Positions 18,975 to 29,042 of a stretch of 64,000 nt of DNA are shown piece after piece. The notes under the pieces were generated by a model. The model had not been told where the DNA came from and did not search any database. It worked only from the letters and a program-made list of their open reading frames with translations. The stretch comes from Sphingobacterium thalpophilum (lineage in GTDB: Bacteria > Bacteroidota > Bacteroidia > Sphingobacteriales > Sphingobacteriaceae). Position numbers and translations under genes: made by a program. Where the stretch lies: contig NZ_CP151087.1 in the NCBI RefSeq assembly GCF_038396785.1, positions 3,472,001 to 3,536,000 of the forward strand. Direction: 5' to 3'. Every line of letters starts with the position of its first letter. Within the stretch, counting starts at the first letter, position 1.

Positions 18975-20003
18975 TTAGTAATATTTTTTCTTTAGCCATA
19001 AACTTGCCCTTACCAATAATATGAGTACTGGAACTTCCACCAGTGGGCCGATAACGCCCACAAATGCCTGTGGCGAATGAATACCAAAAATTGCTATTGC
19101 TACGGCTATTGCCAATTCAAAATTGTTTCCTGTGGCTGTGAATGCGATGGATGCGTTTTTGTCGTAAGGAACTTTAAGGGATTTATTGATAAAGAAGCTC
19201 ACAAAAAACATCAGTACAAAATAGATGATTAGCGGTATGGCTACTTTTATTACATCCATTGGCAACTCTAATATTTTATCGCCTTTCAGACTGAACATTA
19301 ATACTATCGTAAACAGTAAAGCATATAATGTAATGGGCGATATTCGGGTTACAAATTTCCGGTTATACCATTCTATACCTTTTGATTTTACAAGGAAGTA
19401 ACGGCTTAAAAAACCTGCCAAGAATGGAATGCCTAAATATATCAATACGCTTTCGGTAACATCTTTCATTGATACGCTTACATTGAAATTGGCTAACCCT
19501 AATTTTTCAGGTAATACATTGATGAATAACCAAACCAAGAAGCTATAAGAAAGTATCTGAAAGATGCTGTTTAATGCAACTAACATAGCTGTATATTCTC
19601 TGTTAGCTTTAGCTAAATCACTCCACACGATAACCATTGCAATACACCTTGCTAAACCGATAAGAATTAAGCCTGTCATATAATCGGGTTCGTTTCGTAA
19701 AAACAAAACTGCTAAACCGAACATCAGTACCGTGCCGATAATCCAATTCAGCAATAAGGATATACCGATTACTTTTTTATCCTTAAATGCCATAGGTAAC
19801 AATGAATAATCAACCTTTGCCAATGGCGGGTACATCATCAATATTAAACCTATTGCCAACGGAATGTTTGTAGTGCCTACGGATAGGGCATTTGTAATTT
19901 TTGAAATACCGGGAAAGATATATCCCAAACCTATACCTACTGCCATTGCAAGGAATATCCATAAGGTAAGGTATCTGTCTAAGAATTTTAATTTTGGTTG
20001 CAT
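18975..20003 (-). CDS. acr3: Arsenite efflux transporter, ACR3 family
   Basis: Inner-membrane arsenite exporter (342 aa, ten hydrophobic segments). It contains the ACR3 signature with the essential cysteine in [12 protein letters not shown] (Cys120), plus the family pattern [17 protein letters not shown] near 290 and [18 protein letters not shown] ending ([12 protein letters not shown]). Last gene of the operon arsR-DUF6428-phosphoesterase-gcvH-acr3, 7 bases after gcvH. Expected to be induced by arsenite through ArsR. The operon holds no arsenate reductase. Confidence 0.94.
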   Translation of the reverse strand: MQPKLKFLDRYLTLWIFLAMAVGIGLGYIFPGISKITNALSVGTTNIPLAIGLILMMYPPLAKVDYSLLPMAFKDKKVIGISLLLNWIIGTVLMFGLAVLFLRNEPDYMTGLILIGLARCIAMVIVWSDLAKANREYTAMLVALNSIFQILSYSFLVWLFINVLPEKLGLANFNVSVSMKDVTESVLIYLGIPFLAGFLSRYFLVKSKGIEWYNRKFVTRISPITLYALLFTIVLMFSLKGDKILELPMDVIKVAIPLIIYFVLMFFVSFFINKSLKVPYDKNASIAFTATGNNFELAIAVAIAIFGIHSPQAFVGVIGPLVEVPVLILLVRASLWLKKKYY

Positions 20004-20010
20004 TGCGTGG

Positions 20011-20388
20011 CTAATTTGTAAGTTCTTTATATTGGTTTGATGTCAATAATTTTTCTAATTCTGCAATATCTTTTATTTCAATTTTTATCAGCCAACCATT
20101 TCCAAAAGGTTCTGAATTGATTAGTGTTGGTTCTTTTAATAAGCGTTGGTTCGTTTCAATGATTTTACCCGATACAGGCATAAATAAATCACTGACCGTT
20201 TTAACCGCTTCAACAGAGCCGAATACTTCATCCTGCTGAAAACTATATCCAACATTGGGTAAATCTGCATATACGATTTCGCCCAATTCGCTTTGTGCAA
20301 ATTCTGTAATGCCTATTGTACCTGTGTTGTCGTGTACGCTTATCCACGTATGTTCTTTTGAATACTTTCTATCGGTTGGAAATTCCAT
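20011..20388 (-). CDS. gcvH: Glycine cleavage system H-like lipoyl carrier protein, in ars operon
   Basis: 125-aa protein with full GcvH features: [10 protein letters not shown] near the start, [19 protein letters not shown] (26-44) and the lipoyl-lysine motif [12 protein letters not shown] with Lys63. GcvH carries the aminomethyl group on a lipoyl arm in glycine cleavage. No gcvT, gcvP or lipoate ligase gene is nearby, and the gene sits tightly between the phosphoesterase and acr3 genes. Reduced lipoamide is a dithiol that binds trivalent arsenic strongly. The extra copy may therefore replace arsenic-damaged H protein or act as an arsenic-binding carrier; this is inference. Confidence 0.9.
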   Translation of the reverse strand: MEFPTDRKYSKEHTWISVHDNTGTIGITEFAQSELGEIVYADLPNVGYSFQQDEVFGSVEAVKTVSDLFMPVSGKIIETNQRLLKEPTLINSEPFGNGWLIKIEIKDIAELEKLLTSNQYKELTN

Positions 20389-20405
20389 TTTTATAAATTT
20401 TTAGA

Positions 20406-21179
20406 TTAGTAGCCTCTCCTTAAATTTTCTGCGTATTCGTTTGGTAAAATGCTTTCCTCTACTGCTTTTGCTGCTCTTTCAATATCATAATCAAAGCGTA
20501 TAAATTCCACACTGATACTGTCTTTATCCAATACAGAACTTTGCTCGTTGATAGTAAGTATTACATAACCGCCTCTTACATCGCTGTCTTTCGGCTTTCC
20601 TACCGAACCTATATTGATGGCGTGTCTGAAATGGTTTTGTCCGTCAATTCCCGAATTTAAAATACGGTGGTATGGCTTATGCGTATGCCCGAAACACATA
20701 ATGTCTGCGTCTGCCTGTTCCATAATTCTAAGCATACTTTTTTCTTCCCTGTCTTCAAATAAGTATTCGTTTATCTTTCTTGGGCTACCGTGTACCAATA
20801 GTAAATTGAGCTTGTCCTCGTTCAACTGAAATTCTACTTTGATATGTGCCGGAAGTGTACGCAAATAGGCTCTTTCTTCATCTTTCATAATAGAGTTGGT
20901 AAAGGAAATAGATACGCTGCCATTGCCTTTTTCACTATCGGTTTTATAAGCACATCCGCAATCATTGCTCATACGCCCGATGCCAAAATCATAATTCCCT
21001 GCAATGGTTGGTATTTTCCTTTTACGGATTTCGTTCACTACTTCATTAGCCCAAATATTATAGCCTACCAAATCGCCTAAGCAATAAATACTGTCGGGAT
21101 TTCTTTTTTCCATATCCTCAAAGAATGCTTCTAATGCAGGTAGATTGGCGTGAATGTCACTGAATAATGCAATGTTCAT
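20406..21179 (-). CDS. Metallophosphoesterase family protein, in ars operon
   Basis: 257-aa calcineurin-like phosphoesterase with the metal-binding series in order: DIHAN (Asp8, His10), GDLVGYN, GNYDFG (Tyr in place of the usual His of GNHD, as in the YfcE-like group), VHGSPRKINEYLF and FGHTHKPYHR. It probably hydrolyses a phosphodiester or phosphomonoester in the cytoplasm; the substrate is unknown. It is co-transcribed with arsR and acr3 (17 bp before gcvH, 56 bp after the DUF6428 gene). A link with arsenate chemistry, such as hydrolysis of an arsenylated or phosphorylated metabolite, is only a hypothesis. Confidence 0.85.
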   Translation of the reverse strand: MNIALFSDIHANLPALEAFFEDMEKRNPDSIYCLGDLVGYNIWANEVVNEIRKRKIPTIAGNYDFGIGRMSNDCGCAYKTDSEKGNGSVSISFTNSIMKDEERAYLRTLPAHIKVEFQLNEDKLNLLLVHGSPRKINEYLFEDREEKSMLRIMEQADADIMCFGHTHKPYHRILNSGIDGQNHFRHAINIGSVGKPKDSDVRGGYVILTINEQSSVLDKDSISVEFIRFDYDIERAAKAVEESILPNEYAENLRRGY

Positions 21180-21235
21180 TTTTATTGATTTTTATTGATT
21201 TTTATTGTTTAAATTTTGTCTTATTAATTTTAGTA

Positions 21236-21709
21236 TTAACAACAACCTCCTCCTGGTGTACAAGCGTTAGAATTGTTTACAGATAATTCAGCCAAATTTT
21301 TCTTTTGTTTTTCTGAAGGAATACCGCAGGCATCTTGAGCCAAACAAGCTGTTGTTTTACTTTTCAGTACGAATGTTTTTCCGTTGAAATCCAAATCATA
21401 TTTACCGATAGTATCACTTTGATATTCTACTTCTATTTCGGCATCTTCCATACCTAATTTTTCTTCGGATAGTTTGATGATGTTTAATAGTTTGGTTGGC
21501 TTCAATCTATGTTCGTAATCGTCAGCATTCCATAATTGGAAATTGACAACTTTTTCATTTCTAATCGTTCCACCACAATCAATGAAGTGTTTTGTAACAA
21601 CACCTATTTCTGTAACGTGGAAGTGTTCCGGTACAAATGTTCCGTTCTCTAATTGAAATTCAACATTCTCTAATGCTGGTAAGATTTCTTTGATTTTTGA
21701 TAGTTTCAT
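21236..21709 (-). CDS. DUF6428 family protein of the ars operon
   Basis: 157-aa cytoplasmic protein of the type regularly encoded between arsR and the transporter in Bacteroidota arsenic operons. It has a regular alpha/beta pattern (KIKEILPALENVEFQLENG at the start, then HFHVTEIGVVTKHFIDCGG) and cysteine pairs suited to binding arsenite: CLAQDACG near 126-133 and the C-terminal GGGCC. Function is unproven. A metallochaperone-like or arsenic-binding role would fit the terminal Cys-Cys, which the ArsR of this operon also has near its end. Confidence 0.8.
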   Translation of the reverse strand: MKLSKIKEILPALENVEFQLENGTFVPEHFHVTEIGVVTKHFIDCGGTIRNEKVVNFQLWNADDYEHRLKPTKLLNIIKLSEEKLGMEDAEIEVEYQSDTIGKYDLDFNGKTFVLKSKTTACLAQDACGIPSEKQKKNLAELSVNNSNACTPGGGCC

Positions 21710-21740
21710 ATTAACTGAATTTTAAGTAGTACAATAAATG

Positions 21741-21760
21741 TTATATTGCAATATAACGAT
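21741..21760. promoter_or_regulatory. Second ArsR operator candidate (perfect 16-bp palindrome)
   Basis: TTATATTGCAATATAA (21741-21756) is a perfect palindrome in the arsR-DUF6428 gap. The overlapping GCAATATAACGAT (21748-21760) matches GCAATATTACGAT at the arsR promoter (22132-22144) in 12 of 13 bases, so both may bind ArsR. Confidence 0.5.
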
Positions 21761-21779
21761 GTTAAATATTAAAAAAATG

Positions 21780-22112
21780 CTATGAGCAGCACTTGGTTAC
21801 TTTTACCTCCTGATTGAAAAACGCATTAAATTCCTCTTGAATTTCATTCCATACTTTTTCATCAATACAATAGCAAACAGATTTTCCCTCAATGGTTCCC
21901 TGAACGATACCGATGTTTTTTAATTCCTTTAGATGTTGTGAAATGGTTGCCTGTGCCAACCCTAATTCCTCAACCAAATCGTTACAGATGCAGACATCTT
22001 GATTGATGATATATTGAAGTATAGCAATCCTTGCAGGATGTGCCAAAACTTTAAATCGAGAAGCCAGCTTATTCTGTTGGTCTGTAAATATTTCTGATTT
22101 GGTAAGTCCCAT
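21780..22112 (-). CDS. arsR: ArsR family arsenic-responsive repressor
   Basis: 110-aa winged-helix repressor of the ArsR/SmtB family. LASRFKVLAHPARIAILQYI (17-36) is the dimer/helix part. The metal site resembles the ELCVCDL box: Cys41 and Cys43 in DVCICNDL. The recognition helix is LAQATISQHLKELKN (52-66). Two further cysteines (108-109, KCCS at the end) may be additional arsenite ligands. When arsenite binds, the repressor should leave the operator that overlaps its own promoter (22129-22144). First gene of the ars operon. Confidence 0.93.
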   Translation of the reverse strand: MGLTKSEIFTDQQNKLASRFKVLAHPARIAILQYIINQDVCICNDLVEELGLAQATISQHLKELKNIGIVQGTIEGKSVCYCIDEKVWNEIQEEFNAFFNQEVKVTKCCS

Positions 22113-22128
22113 TAGTTTACATTTTTAC

Positions 22129-22162
22129 ATCGCAATATTACGATAATAAATTTAAACACAAA
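22129..22162 (-). promoter_or_regulatory. arsR promoter with overlapping operator
   Basis: On the minus strand, TTTG (22159-22162) and TAATATTG (22133-22140) are spaced by 18 bases and fit the Bacteroidota -33/-7 elements (one mismatch to TAnnTTTG). The near-palindrome ATCGCAATATTACGAT (22129-22144, one mismatched pair) covers the -7 box, as expected for an ArsR operator that blocks polymerase. Confidence 0.55.
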
Positions 22163-22247
22163 AGTAGTTTATGAAAAAATATTCAAATCTTAATTCTTTT
22201 CAAGTTTCTATTTCAATTTACTAAGTGGTAAAACCCTACCTCTCAAA

Positions 22248-22260
22248 GCCAAACCCTGCC
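22248..22260 (+). promoter_or_regulatory. Copy 3 of ICE 13-bp element (GCCAAACCCTGCC)
   Basis: Ends 71 bases before the DUF1896 gene, the first gene after the ars insertion. A TATAATTTTA stretch (near 22289) lies between the element and the start codon and may be the -7 region. Confidence 0.5.
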
Positions 22261-22331
22261 ACTTCTGCAAAGGGGCTTATCTACTGCTATAATTTTAGGC
22301 TTCAAGCAAAATTCTAAACAAAAATTATAGT

Positions 22332-22769
22332 ATGGATACACAGCAAAAAGACTTATCGTATTTCAGGTTACGACTGCAAGAATTATTAAACACCAGCTTC
22401 CCCGAAAAGGCAAACGACCAAAAATTTATTGAGCAACGTTCTTCGTGGGCTGCCAATGCCTACGAGGGTGCTTTTAGTTCGGGAAACGCCATTGAGCAAT
22501 GCAACGAAATAGCCAATTACATTCTTTTTGAGGGCTTGCACTTCTCCAAATTCGATACGGTTTTTCAAGTCGTATGCAATGAGTTCGATACCCTAATGGC
22601 AGACGAGGAACTGCGACCGTTCGCCCTTAAAATGTTTCCCATTTGTGAGCCTGTTTTCTCCGGCTATGAACTAACCGATGACTTCGCATACGGTTATGAG
22701 TTTGACCTGCTCTATACCGAAATAACCGGAACCATCGCAATATGGATAGAGGAAAATGGGCTTCAGTAA
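22332..22769 (+). CDS. DUF1896 family ICE protein
   Basis: 145-aa cytoplasmic protein of the DUF1896 type, which is carried by Bacteroidota conjugative transposons just before the large methylase/helicase gene. Typical features seen are [18 protein letters not shown] at the start, [17 protein letters not shown] (~37-53) and an acidic C-terminal half. Function unknown. The next gene starts inside it (14-bp overlap), so the two are translationally coupled and probably work together. Confidence 0.8.
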   Translation: MDTQQKDLSYFRLRLQELLNTSFPEKANDQKFIEQRSSWAANAYEGAFSSGNAIEQCNEIANYILFEGLHFSKFDTVFQVVCNEFDTLMADEELRPFALKMFPICEPVFSGYELTDDFAYGYEFDLLYTEITGTIAIWIEENGLQ

Positions 22770-25700
22770 AAAGCAACATCTCCAACAGAACATTGATGCC
22801 CTGCGAATTGCTTTTAAACTGGAAAAGGAGAAACGGCAAGCCACTGTAGGCGAAAGACTGTCAATGATGCGTTATAGCGGATTTGGCGGTCTTAAATTCG
22901 TGTTGAACCCCATAGCAAACGAAATAGACATCAACAATTGGAGAAAGACAGAACACGACCTTTTCCCGATTACGCAGGAACTCCACCAACTGCTCAAAGA
23001 AAATTCAGAAGACGAAAAGCAATACCACAGGTATGTGGACAGTATGAAGAGCTCTGTACTGACGGCTTTTTATACACCGCCACAGGTCATAGATACTATT
23101 TCCACAACCTTGCGTGATAGCGGTCTGAACATTGATAAATTTCTCGACCCCTCCGCAGGTATCGGCTCATTCGTACAATCCTTTTCGGAAAATCAAAAAG
23201 CCAGTGTTACCGCCTATGAAAAGGATTTGCTCACAGGCAAGATTTTAAAGCAGCTTTATCCCGAAAGCAATATCCGTGTAAGTGGCTTTGAGGAAATTCC
23301 CGAAAAGGAACAAAACAGCTATGATGTAATCGCCAGCAACATACCGTTTGGAGATACTTCCGTTTTCGACCTTTCCTATTCCCGCAACAAAGACAGCGCA
23401 AAAGTACAGGCAGCTCGAAGCATACATAATTACTTCTTTCTGAAAGGTGCTGATATGCTTCGTGAAGGCGGTTTGTTGGTTTACATTACTTCTCAAGGGA
23501 TTTTAAATAGCCCGAAGAATGAGCCTATTCGCAGGGCATTAATGGAGGATAACAATTTGGTTTCGGTGGTCAGATTGCCCAACAATTTGTTTACCGAATA
23601 TGCAGGTACTGAAGTTGGCAGTGATTTGATTATCCTTCAAAAAAATACAGCAAAGGAGAAACTTACTGAAATTGAAGAACTTTTTTGTCAAAGCAAACCA
23701 ACGGAATTTAATACAATTGGTAACGCTTACTTTCAAGACAACTCGAGAATTGTTTATACCAACCAAAAACTTGATACCGACCCTTACGGAAAACCAGCAC
23801 TCATTTATACACATAAGGACGGATTTGATGGAATTGCCAAAGACCTCAAACAAATGCTTTCCGAAGATTTTGGCAAGCACCTGAATTTAGGCTTGTACAG
23901 AGGCGAACGCAACAATGAACCTATTATCCAAATTCCAATTGAGCCAAAAATAACTTCTCCAAATATCGAAACCGTCATCACTCAGGGAAGCGCTCAAGAA
24001 TTAAAACAGTTAAGCATTTTCGACTTATTTGAAAATGTGAATGAACCTGTAACGGTAATTGTTCCTCCTAAAACGACTACACCAACCAAAAGGCAAAACG
24101 CTAAAAAAAGCAGCCGTACCAACGGTCGCCAAGCCAACCTATTCAGTAGTGTGCAACAATCTTATATACCTTCTGTTGCTAATAGTTCTGAGAATGTAAT
24201 TACATCAAACTATAGCAAAAAACAGGAAGTTATTGGTGACCTGTTTTCAAGTTTAGACGGAAATGACCAAGTTACTCAACCAGCAGTTCCCGAAAATATT
24301 CCTGAACCTGTAATATTTAGCGGCGAACTTCAATCATTCCACCGAAACGATTGCCTTGTTGTGGATAATGGTTGGGTCGGTCATTTGCAAGATGTAGACA
24401 ATTCAAATGGTAAAGCAGTTTTCCATCCTTTGCGATTGCCCACTTTACAGAACGCAAGAGCCGAAGCATACATTGCCGTCCGTGATGTTTACCAAGAACT
24501 TTACAATAAAGAGGCAAAATTTCATACCGAACAAAAAGGAGAAAGAGAAAACCTTAACCAATTATACGATGTTTTTATCAAAAAGTATGGCAATCTCAAT
24601 AGTGCGGATAATATCAAACTTATAAAAACGGATAGTTCCGGTAAGGAAATTCCTTATTTGGAGCGTGTTGTTGGCGGTGTGGTGCACAAAGCGGATATAT
24701 TCAGCCGTCCAGTAAGTTTTTCTACCATAACCATAGCAACGGATAATCCCGAAGAAGCTTTAGCGGCTTCATTGAATAAATATGGTAGCGTGGATTTGAA
24801 TTATATGTCTGAAATCAGCGGTATGGCTGACGATGCTTTGAAAGAAGCCTTACACGGTCGCATTTTCTACAATCCATTACAAAAGGAATATGAAATATCC
24901 GAACGATGGATTGCTGGCAACGTAGTGGAGAAAGCCCAAGAAGTCAAATCGTATCTCGAACGCAATCCCGATGATACCGAAGCTAAAGCAAGCCTTACCG
25001 TTTTGGAAGAAGCCCGACCAAGAAGAATTGAGTTTGAAGAACTCGATTTTAACCTCGGTGAACGTTGGATGCCAACAGGAATTTATGCTCGTTTTGCTTC
25101 GCACTTGTTCGATACAGATGTAGTTATCCATTATTCCGAAAGCTCTGATGATTATTCTGTAAAATGTAATCGAGGGAATTTGCATATATGGGAGAAATAT
25201 GCCGTCAAATCAGAAAGCAGAACGTTTGATGGAATTGCATTGCTAAAACACGCTCTCGTTAACACCACGCCCGACATTACTAAAAAAATTACAGTAGAGG
25301 GACAAGAGGTTAAAGTACGGGATATGGAAGCCATCCAAATGGCGAATACCAAAATTGATGAAATCCGTACTGCTTTTTCGGAATGGCTTCACGCCCAAAA
25401 TGATGAGTTTAAAAACAGGCTGACCGACCAATACAATGATACTTTCAATTGTTTCGTTCGACCAAATTATGACGGAAGCCATCAGGACTTTCCGGGATTA
25501 GACCGTAAGGCTTTAGGCATTGAAGACTTATATTCGAGCCAAAAAGACACTGTTTGGATGATAAAACTGAACAACGGTGCTATTTGCGACCACGAAGTTG
25601 GTGCAGGAAAAACATTGGTAATGTGTACCGCAGCACAGGAAATTAAACGTTTGGGATTAGCCCATAAACCAATGATTATCGGGCTGAAAAGTAATGTTCA

Positions 25701-28137
25701 CGAAATTGCTGAAGCCTACCGCACTGCTTATCCTCACGCTAAAATTCTGTTTCCGGGCAAAGAAGATTTTACACCTCAAAAACGTCTGAGGATTTTTGGC
25801 GATATTAAAAACAACGATTGGGATTGCGTCATCCTCACGCACGACCAATTCGGGATGATACCGCAATCGTCCGAAATGCAAAAAGAAATTCTACAAATTG
25901 AGTTAGATAGCGTAGAACGAAACCTCGATGCGTTGCAATCGCAGGGCAAAGAAGTTACCAGAGGAATGCTTGCCGGAGTAATCAAACGAAAAGAAAACCT
26001 TGAAGTAAAACTAAAAACTCTGCAACACGATATTGATAATCGCAAAGATGATGTGGTTGATTTTAAGATGATGGGCATTGACCATTTGTTTGTGGACGAA
26101 AGCCATCAATTCAAAAATCTGATGTTTAATACAAGGCATTCAAGGGTTGCAGGATTGGGAAATGTGGACGGAAGCCAAAAGGCAATGAACCTGCTCTTTG
26201 CTATCCGCACCATTCAGGAGCGCATCAATGCGGATATGGGAGCCACTTTTCTTTCGGGAACAACTATCAGCAATTCTTTGACGGAGTTGTACCTTTTGTT
26301 TAAATACCTGCGACCAAGAGCAATGGAAAAACAGGGCATTCATTCTTTTGATGCTTGGGCAGCTATTTACGCAAGAAAAACGACCGATTATGAATTTTCA
26401 GTTGCCAATAATATTGTTGCAAAAGAACGTTTTCGATATTTTATAAAAGTGCCGGAATTGGCGCAATTCTATTCTGAAATTACAGATTACAGAACGGCAA
26501 AAGATATAGGAATTGACCGACCGGATAAGAATGAGATTTTATATACTATTCCGCCTACTCCAGACCAGTCTGCATTTATTCAAAAATTAATGGATTTTGC
26601 AAAAACAGGAAATGCCGAGTTGCTGGGAAGACCACCGTTGTCGCAAAGTGAAGAAAAAGCAAAAATGCTCATTGCTACAGACTACGCCCGCAAAATGTCG
26701 TTGGATATGCGAATGGTAAGTGGGAAATACGAAGACCATCCCGATAGCAAGGCTTCGCATTGTGCAGCAACTATTGCTAAATATTACAACCAATACAATG
26801 CACAGAAAGGAACGCAGTTCGTTTTTTCTGATTTGGGAACTTATAAACCTGGCGAATGGAATGTGTATTCTGAAATCAAACGCAAACTTGTGGAAGACCA
26901 CGGTGTATCTGCTCACGAAATCCGTTTTATACAAGAAGCCAAAAATGATAAGCAACGTAAGGAACTTATTAAAGGAATGAACGAAGGCAAAATTCGTGTA
27001 CTTTTCGGTTCTACAAGTATGCTTGGAACAGGCGTGAATGCGCAGAAAAGAGCCGTTGCTGTTCATCATCTTGATACGCCGTGGCGACCAAGCGACCTTG
27101 CTCAACGTGATGGCAGAGCTGTTCGCAAAGGCAATGAAATCGCCAAGTTCTTTGCCAACAACAAAGTGGATGTAATTATCTATGCAGTAGAAAAATCATT
27201 GGATAGTTATAAGTTCAATCTGCTTTACAACAAACAACTTTTTATTGACCAATTAAAAAACAATAACCTGGGCAAACGAACGATTGACGAAGGAAGTATG
27301 GATGAAAAATCGGGAATGAATTTTTCGGAATATGTGGCGATACTTTCAGGAAATACAGACCTGTTGGATAAAGCCAAATTAGAAAAACAAATTGCAGGTT
27401 TGGAAAGCGAAAAACAAGCTTTCAACCGTTCTAAATCTAGTGCCAAATACAAATTGCAAGATTATACAGTGTTATTGGAAAGCGCACAATCTCGTTTCAA
27501 CAGAATGAACCTCGATTGGGGAAATTTAAAACAACGCATTCAAAAACATTCGGATGGAACTATTGCAAATCCTGTACAGTTAGACGGTTTACCACTTAAT
27601 GCAGATATAAAACAAATCGGCATCAAGCTCAATCAACTTGCAGATAAATCCCGAACTGGCGGTCAGTACGAAGAGATTGGAAATTTGTACGGATTTACGT
27701 TGTTGGTAAAAACCGAAATGTCTGAAAAAGAAGGTTTGGATATTCGGGTAAACCGATTTTTGGTTCAGGGCGAAGGAAACATTAAATATACCTACAACAA
27801 CGGTTTAATTGCTAAAGATGAAAAGCTGGCTGCAATGAATTTCCTAAACGCATTGGAAAAATTACCAAGCTACATCGACCAAGAGAAAAAGAAAATCGTA
27901 GAAATACAAAAAGATTTACCTGTGCTTCAGGAAGTGATAAATGGGACTTGGGCAAAAGAAGACAGATTGAGTGAACTGAAAACTGAATTGGCTTCGGTTG
28001 AACGGAAGATACAATTATCAATAAACCCCGAAAATAAAGGCGAAGAGAAAGAAAAAATTGAAAAACAAACGCTAAAAACAGCCAATCCCGAAAGTGCTTT
28101 AAAGAATAAAAGCATTCATCTTTCAAGAGGTGTTTAA
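22756..28137 (+). CDS. Large N6-adenine methylase / SF2 helicase fusion protein
   Basis: 1793-aa protein typical of CTnDOT-like elements. The N-terminal methyltransferase region has the SAM-binding [10 protein letters not shown] (~131-140) and ASNIPFGD (~193-200), a NIPF variant of the NPPF/NPPY catalytic motif of N6-adenine methylases. After a Gln/Thr-rich linker (~410-520) comes the helicase half: [10 protein letters not shown] (Walker A, ~945-954), VDESHQFKN (~1111, DEAH-like), SGTTISNS (motif III) and [13 protein letters not shown] (motif VI, ~1450). It ends in a coiled-coil-rich tail. It could modify or unwind ICE DNA on entry and protect it from restriction; that role is inference. Confidence 0.88.
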   Translation: MGFSKKQHLQQNIDALRIAFKLEKEKRQATVGERLSMMRYSGFGGLKFVLNPIANEIDINNWRKTEHDLFPITQELHQLLKENSEDEKQYHRYVDSMKSSVLTAFYTPPQVIDTISTTLRDSGLNIDKFLDPSAGIGSFVQSFSENQKASVTAYEKDLLTGKILKQLYPESNIRVSGFEEIPEKEQNSYDVIASNIPFGDTSVFDLSYSRNKDSAKVQAARSIHNYFFLKGADMLREGGLLVYITSQGILNSPKNEPIRRALMEDNNLVSVVRLPNNLFTEYAGTEVGSDLIILQKNTAKEKLTEIEELFCQSKPTEFNTIGNAYFQDNSRIVYTNQKLDTDPYGKPALIYTHKDGFDGIAKDLKQMLSEDFGKHLNLGLYRGERNNEPIIQIPIEPKITSPNIETVITQGSAQELKQLSIFDLFENVNEPVTVIVPPKTTTPTKRQNAKKSSRTNGRQANLFSSVQQSYIPSVANSSENVITSNYSKKQEVIGDLFSSLDGNDQVTQPAVPENIPEPVIFSGELQSFHRNDCLVVDNGWVGHLQDVDNSNGKAVFHPLRLPTLQNARAEAYIAVRDVYQELYNKEAKFHTEQKGERENLNQLYDVFIKKYGNLNSADNIKLIKTDSSGKEIPYLERVVGGVVHKADIFSRPVSFSTITIATDNPEEALAASLNKYGSVDLNYMSEISGMADDALKEALHGRIFYNPLQKEYEISERWIAGNVVEKAQEVKSYLERNPDDTEAKASLTVLEEARPRRIEFEELDFNLGERWMPTGIYARFASHLFDTDVVIHYSESSDDYSVKCNRGNLHIWEKYAVKSESRTFDGIALLKHALVNTTPDITKKITVEGQEVKVRDMEAIQMANTKIDEIRTAFSEWLHAQNDEFKNRLTDQYNDTFNCFVRPNYDGSHQDFPGLDRKALGIEDLYSSQKDTVWMIKLNNGAICDHEVGAGKTLVMCTAAQEIKRLGLAHKPMIIGLKSNVHEIAEAYRTAYPHAKILFPGKEDFTPQKRLRIFGDIKNNDWDCVILTHDQFGMIPQSSEMQKEILQIELDSVERNLDALQSQGKEVTRGMLAGVIKRKENLEVKLKTLQHDIDNRKDDVVDFKMMGIDHLFVDESHQFKNLMFNTRHSRVAGLGNVDGSQKAMNLLFAIRTIQERINADMGATFLSGTTISNSLTELYLLFKYLRPRAMEKQGIHSFDAWAAIYARKTTDYEFSVANNIVAKERFRYFIKVPELAQFYSEITDYRTAKDIGIDRPDKNEILYTIPPTPDQSAFIQKLMDFAKTGNAELLGRPPLSQSEEKAKMLIATDYARKMSLDMRMVSGKYEDHPDSKASHCAATIAKYYNQYNAQKGTQFVFSDLGTYKPGEWNVYSEIKRKLVEDHGVSAHEIRFIQEAKNDKQRKELIKGMNEGKIRVLFGSTSMLGTGVNAQKRAVAVHHLDTPWRPSDLAQRDGRAVRKGNEIAKFFANNKVDVIIYAVEKSLDSYKFNLLYNKQLFIDQLKNNNLGKRTIDEGSMDEKSGMNFSEYVAILSGNTDLLDKAKLEKQIAGLESEKQAFNRSKSSAKYKLQDYTVLLESAQSRFNRMNLDWGNLKQRIQKHSDGTIANPVQLDGLPLNADIKQIGIKLNQLADKSRTGGQYEEIGNLYGFTLLVKTEMSEKEGLDIRVNRFLVQGEGNIKYTYNNGLIAKDEKLAAMNFLNALEKLPSYIDQEKKKIVEIQKDLPVLQEVINGTWAKEDRLSELKTELASVERKIQLSINPENKGEEKEKIEKQTLKTANPESALKNKSIHLSRGV

Positions 28138-28151
28138 AAATATCAAACCGT

Positions 28152-28973
28152 TTACATTTCGTCTTGTTCGTCCATTTTTTTCAGAAGACTTTCTTTAAGG
28201 TTATCAAGGAATTTTGTACGGTTGATTTTGCGGCTTTTCAGTTCGATGTAAGTGTGGTAAAAATCGCCTAAATCTATATTAAAAGTTTGTCCAAATGTTT
28301 TGGCTATCACTTTTAGATCTATGTTTCCACCTTCAAAAACAGCTTGGGAATGCAAAGCATAAATTAGTTCTATCAACGCCGTTTTACTGGCAGTCCAATT
28401 TAGTGTGGGCAAATCGGTTGATTTTTCTTCGTTTGTTGCTTTATGAAGTTGGTTTTCGATGTAAATTTGAAGCTGGTCATTGGCAATAATTTTTGCAACT
28501 TTATAATCGTGAGAAGTCGAAAAGGTATGGTCTGCCTGAAAATAAAAAGTATCTAAACTTAGCTTAATATCATATTTGCCACGTACAAAAATTTTTTCAT
28601 CAATGTAGGTATTGTTGGTTCGATAGTATTTATAAAATTCAAGATTACTTTCAAAAAATCTTTTCAATTTCCTTAATTCTATATTTAAGTATTTTTTAAT
28701 GAGTTTTGCACCGTAGGGTCTTTTGGTTTCGATTTTATAGATGGCGTTGTAAAAAATAAGCTTGGCAACAATTACAGGTTTCTGATATTTGAAAAAGCGG
28801 ATTTCTTCCTCTTTATCTTGGAATTCATTTTTCAGGACATACTCCTTTAATTCGGACAAAGAATTTACAATAAGGTTGATGATTGCTTCAACTTTTTGAA
28901 AACAGCTTTCCGCTTCAATTTCTGTGATTTCAGTTTCTAGTTTATGCAACGTTTCATTGAAGAATTTAGTCAT
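28152..28973 (-). CDS. RteC domain-containing protein (second copy)
   Basis: 273-aa RteC-family protein, a diverged paralogue of the one at 12609-13454. Shared landmarks are FFKYQKPVIVAKLIFYNAIY (compare FFKNIKPQILGKLIYYNKVF), YKYYRTNNTYIDE, DYKVAKIIANDQLQIYIE, WTASKTALIELIYALHS, and a C-terminal KINRTKFLDNLKESL. It converges with the methylase/helicase gene (14-bp gap) and stands at the border of the metal-efflux cargo. It may have come with that cargo or may be an older duplicate. It probably regulates transcription of ICE functions. Confidence 0.85.
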   Translation of the reverse strand: MTKFFNETLHKLETEITEIEAESCFQKVEAIINLIVNSLSELKEYVLKNEFQDKEEEIRFFKYQKPVIVAKLIFYNAIYKIETKRPYGAKLIKKYLNIELRKLKRFFESNLEFYKYYRTNNTYIDEKIFVRGKYDIKLSLDTFYFQADHTFSTSHDYKVAKIIANDQLQIYIENQLHKATNEEKSTDLPTLNWTASKTALIELIYALHSQAVFEGGNIDLKVIAKTFGQTFNIDLGDFYHTYIELKSRKINRTKFLDNLKESLLKKMDEQDEM

Positions 28974-29042
28974 ATATTTATCTTTTGGGATTAATATCTG
29001 GGCTAATTAATAAATGTCCTAATTATTTTCATTAAGCCATTT

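Noticed and set aside
26587..27105. 172-aa minus-strand frame inside the methylase/helicase gene
   Set aside because: Shadow frame within conserved helicase motifs of the opposite strand.
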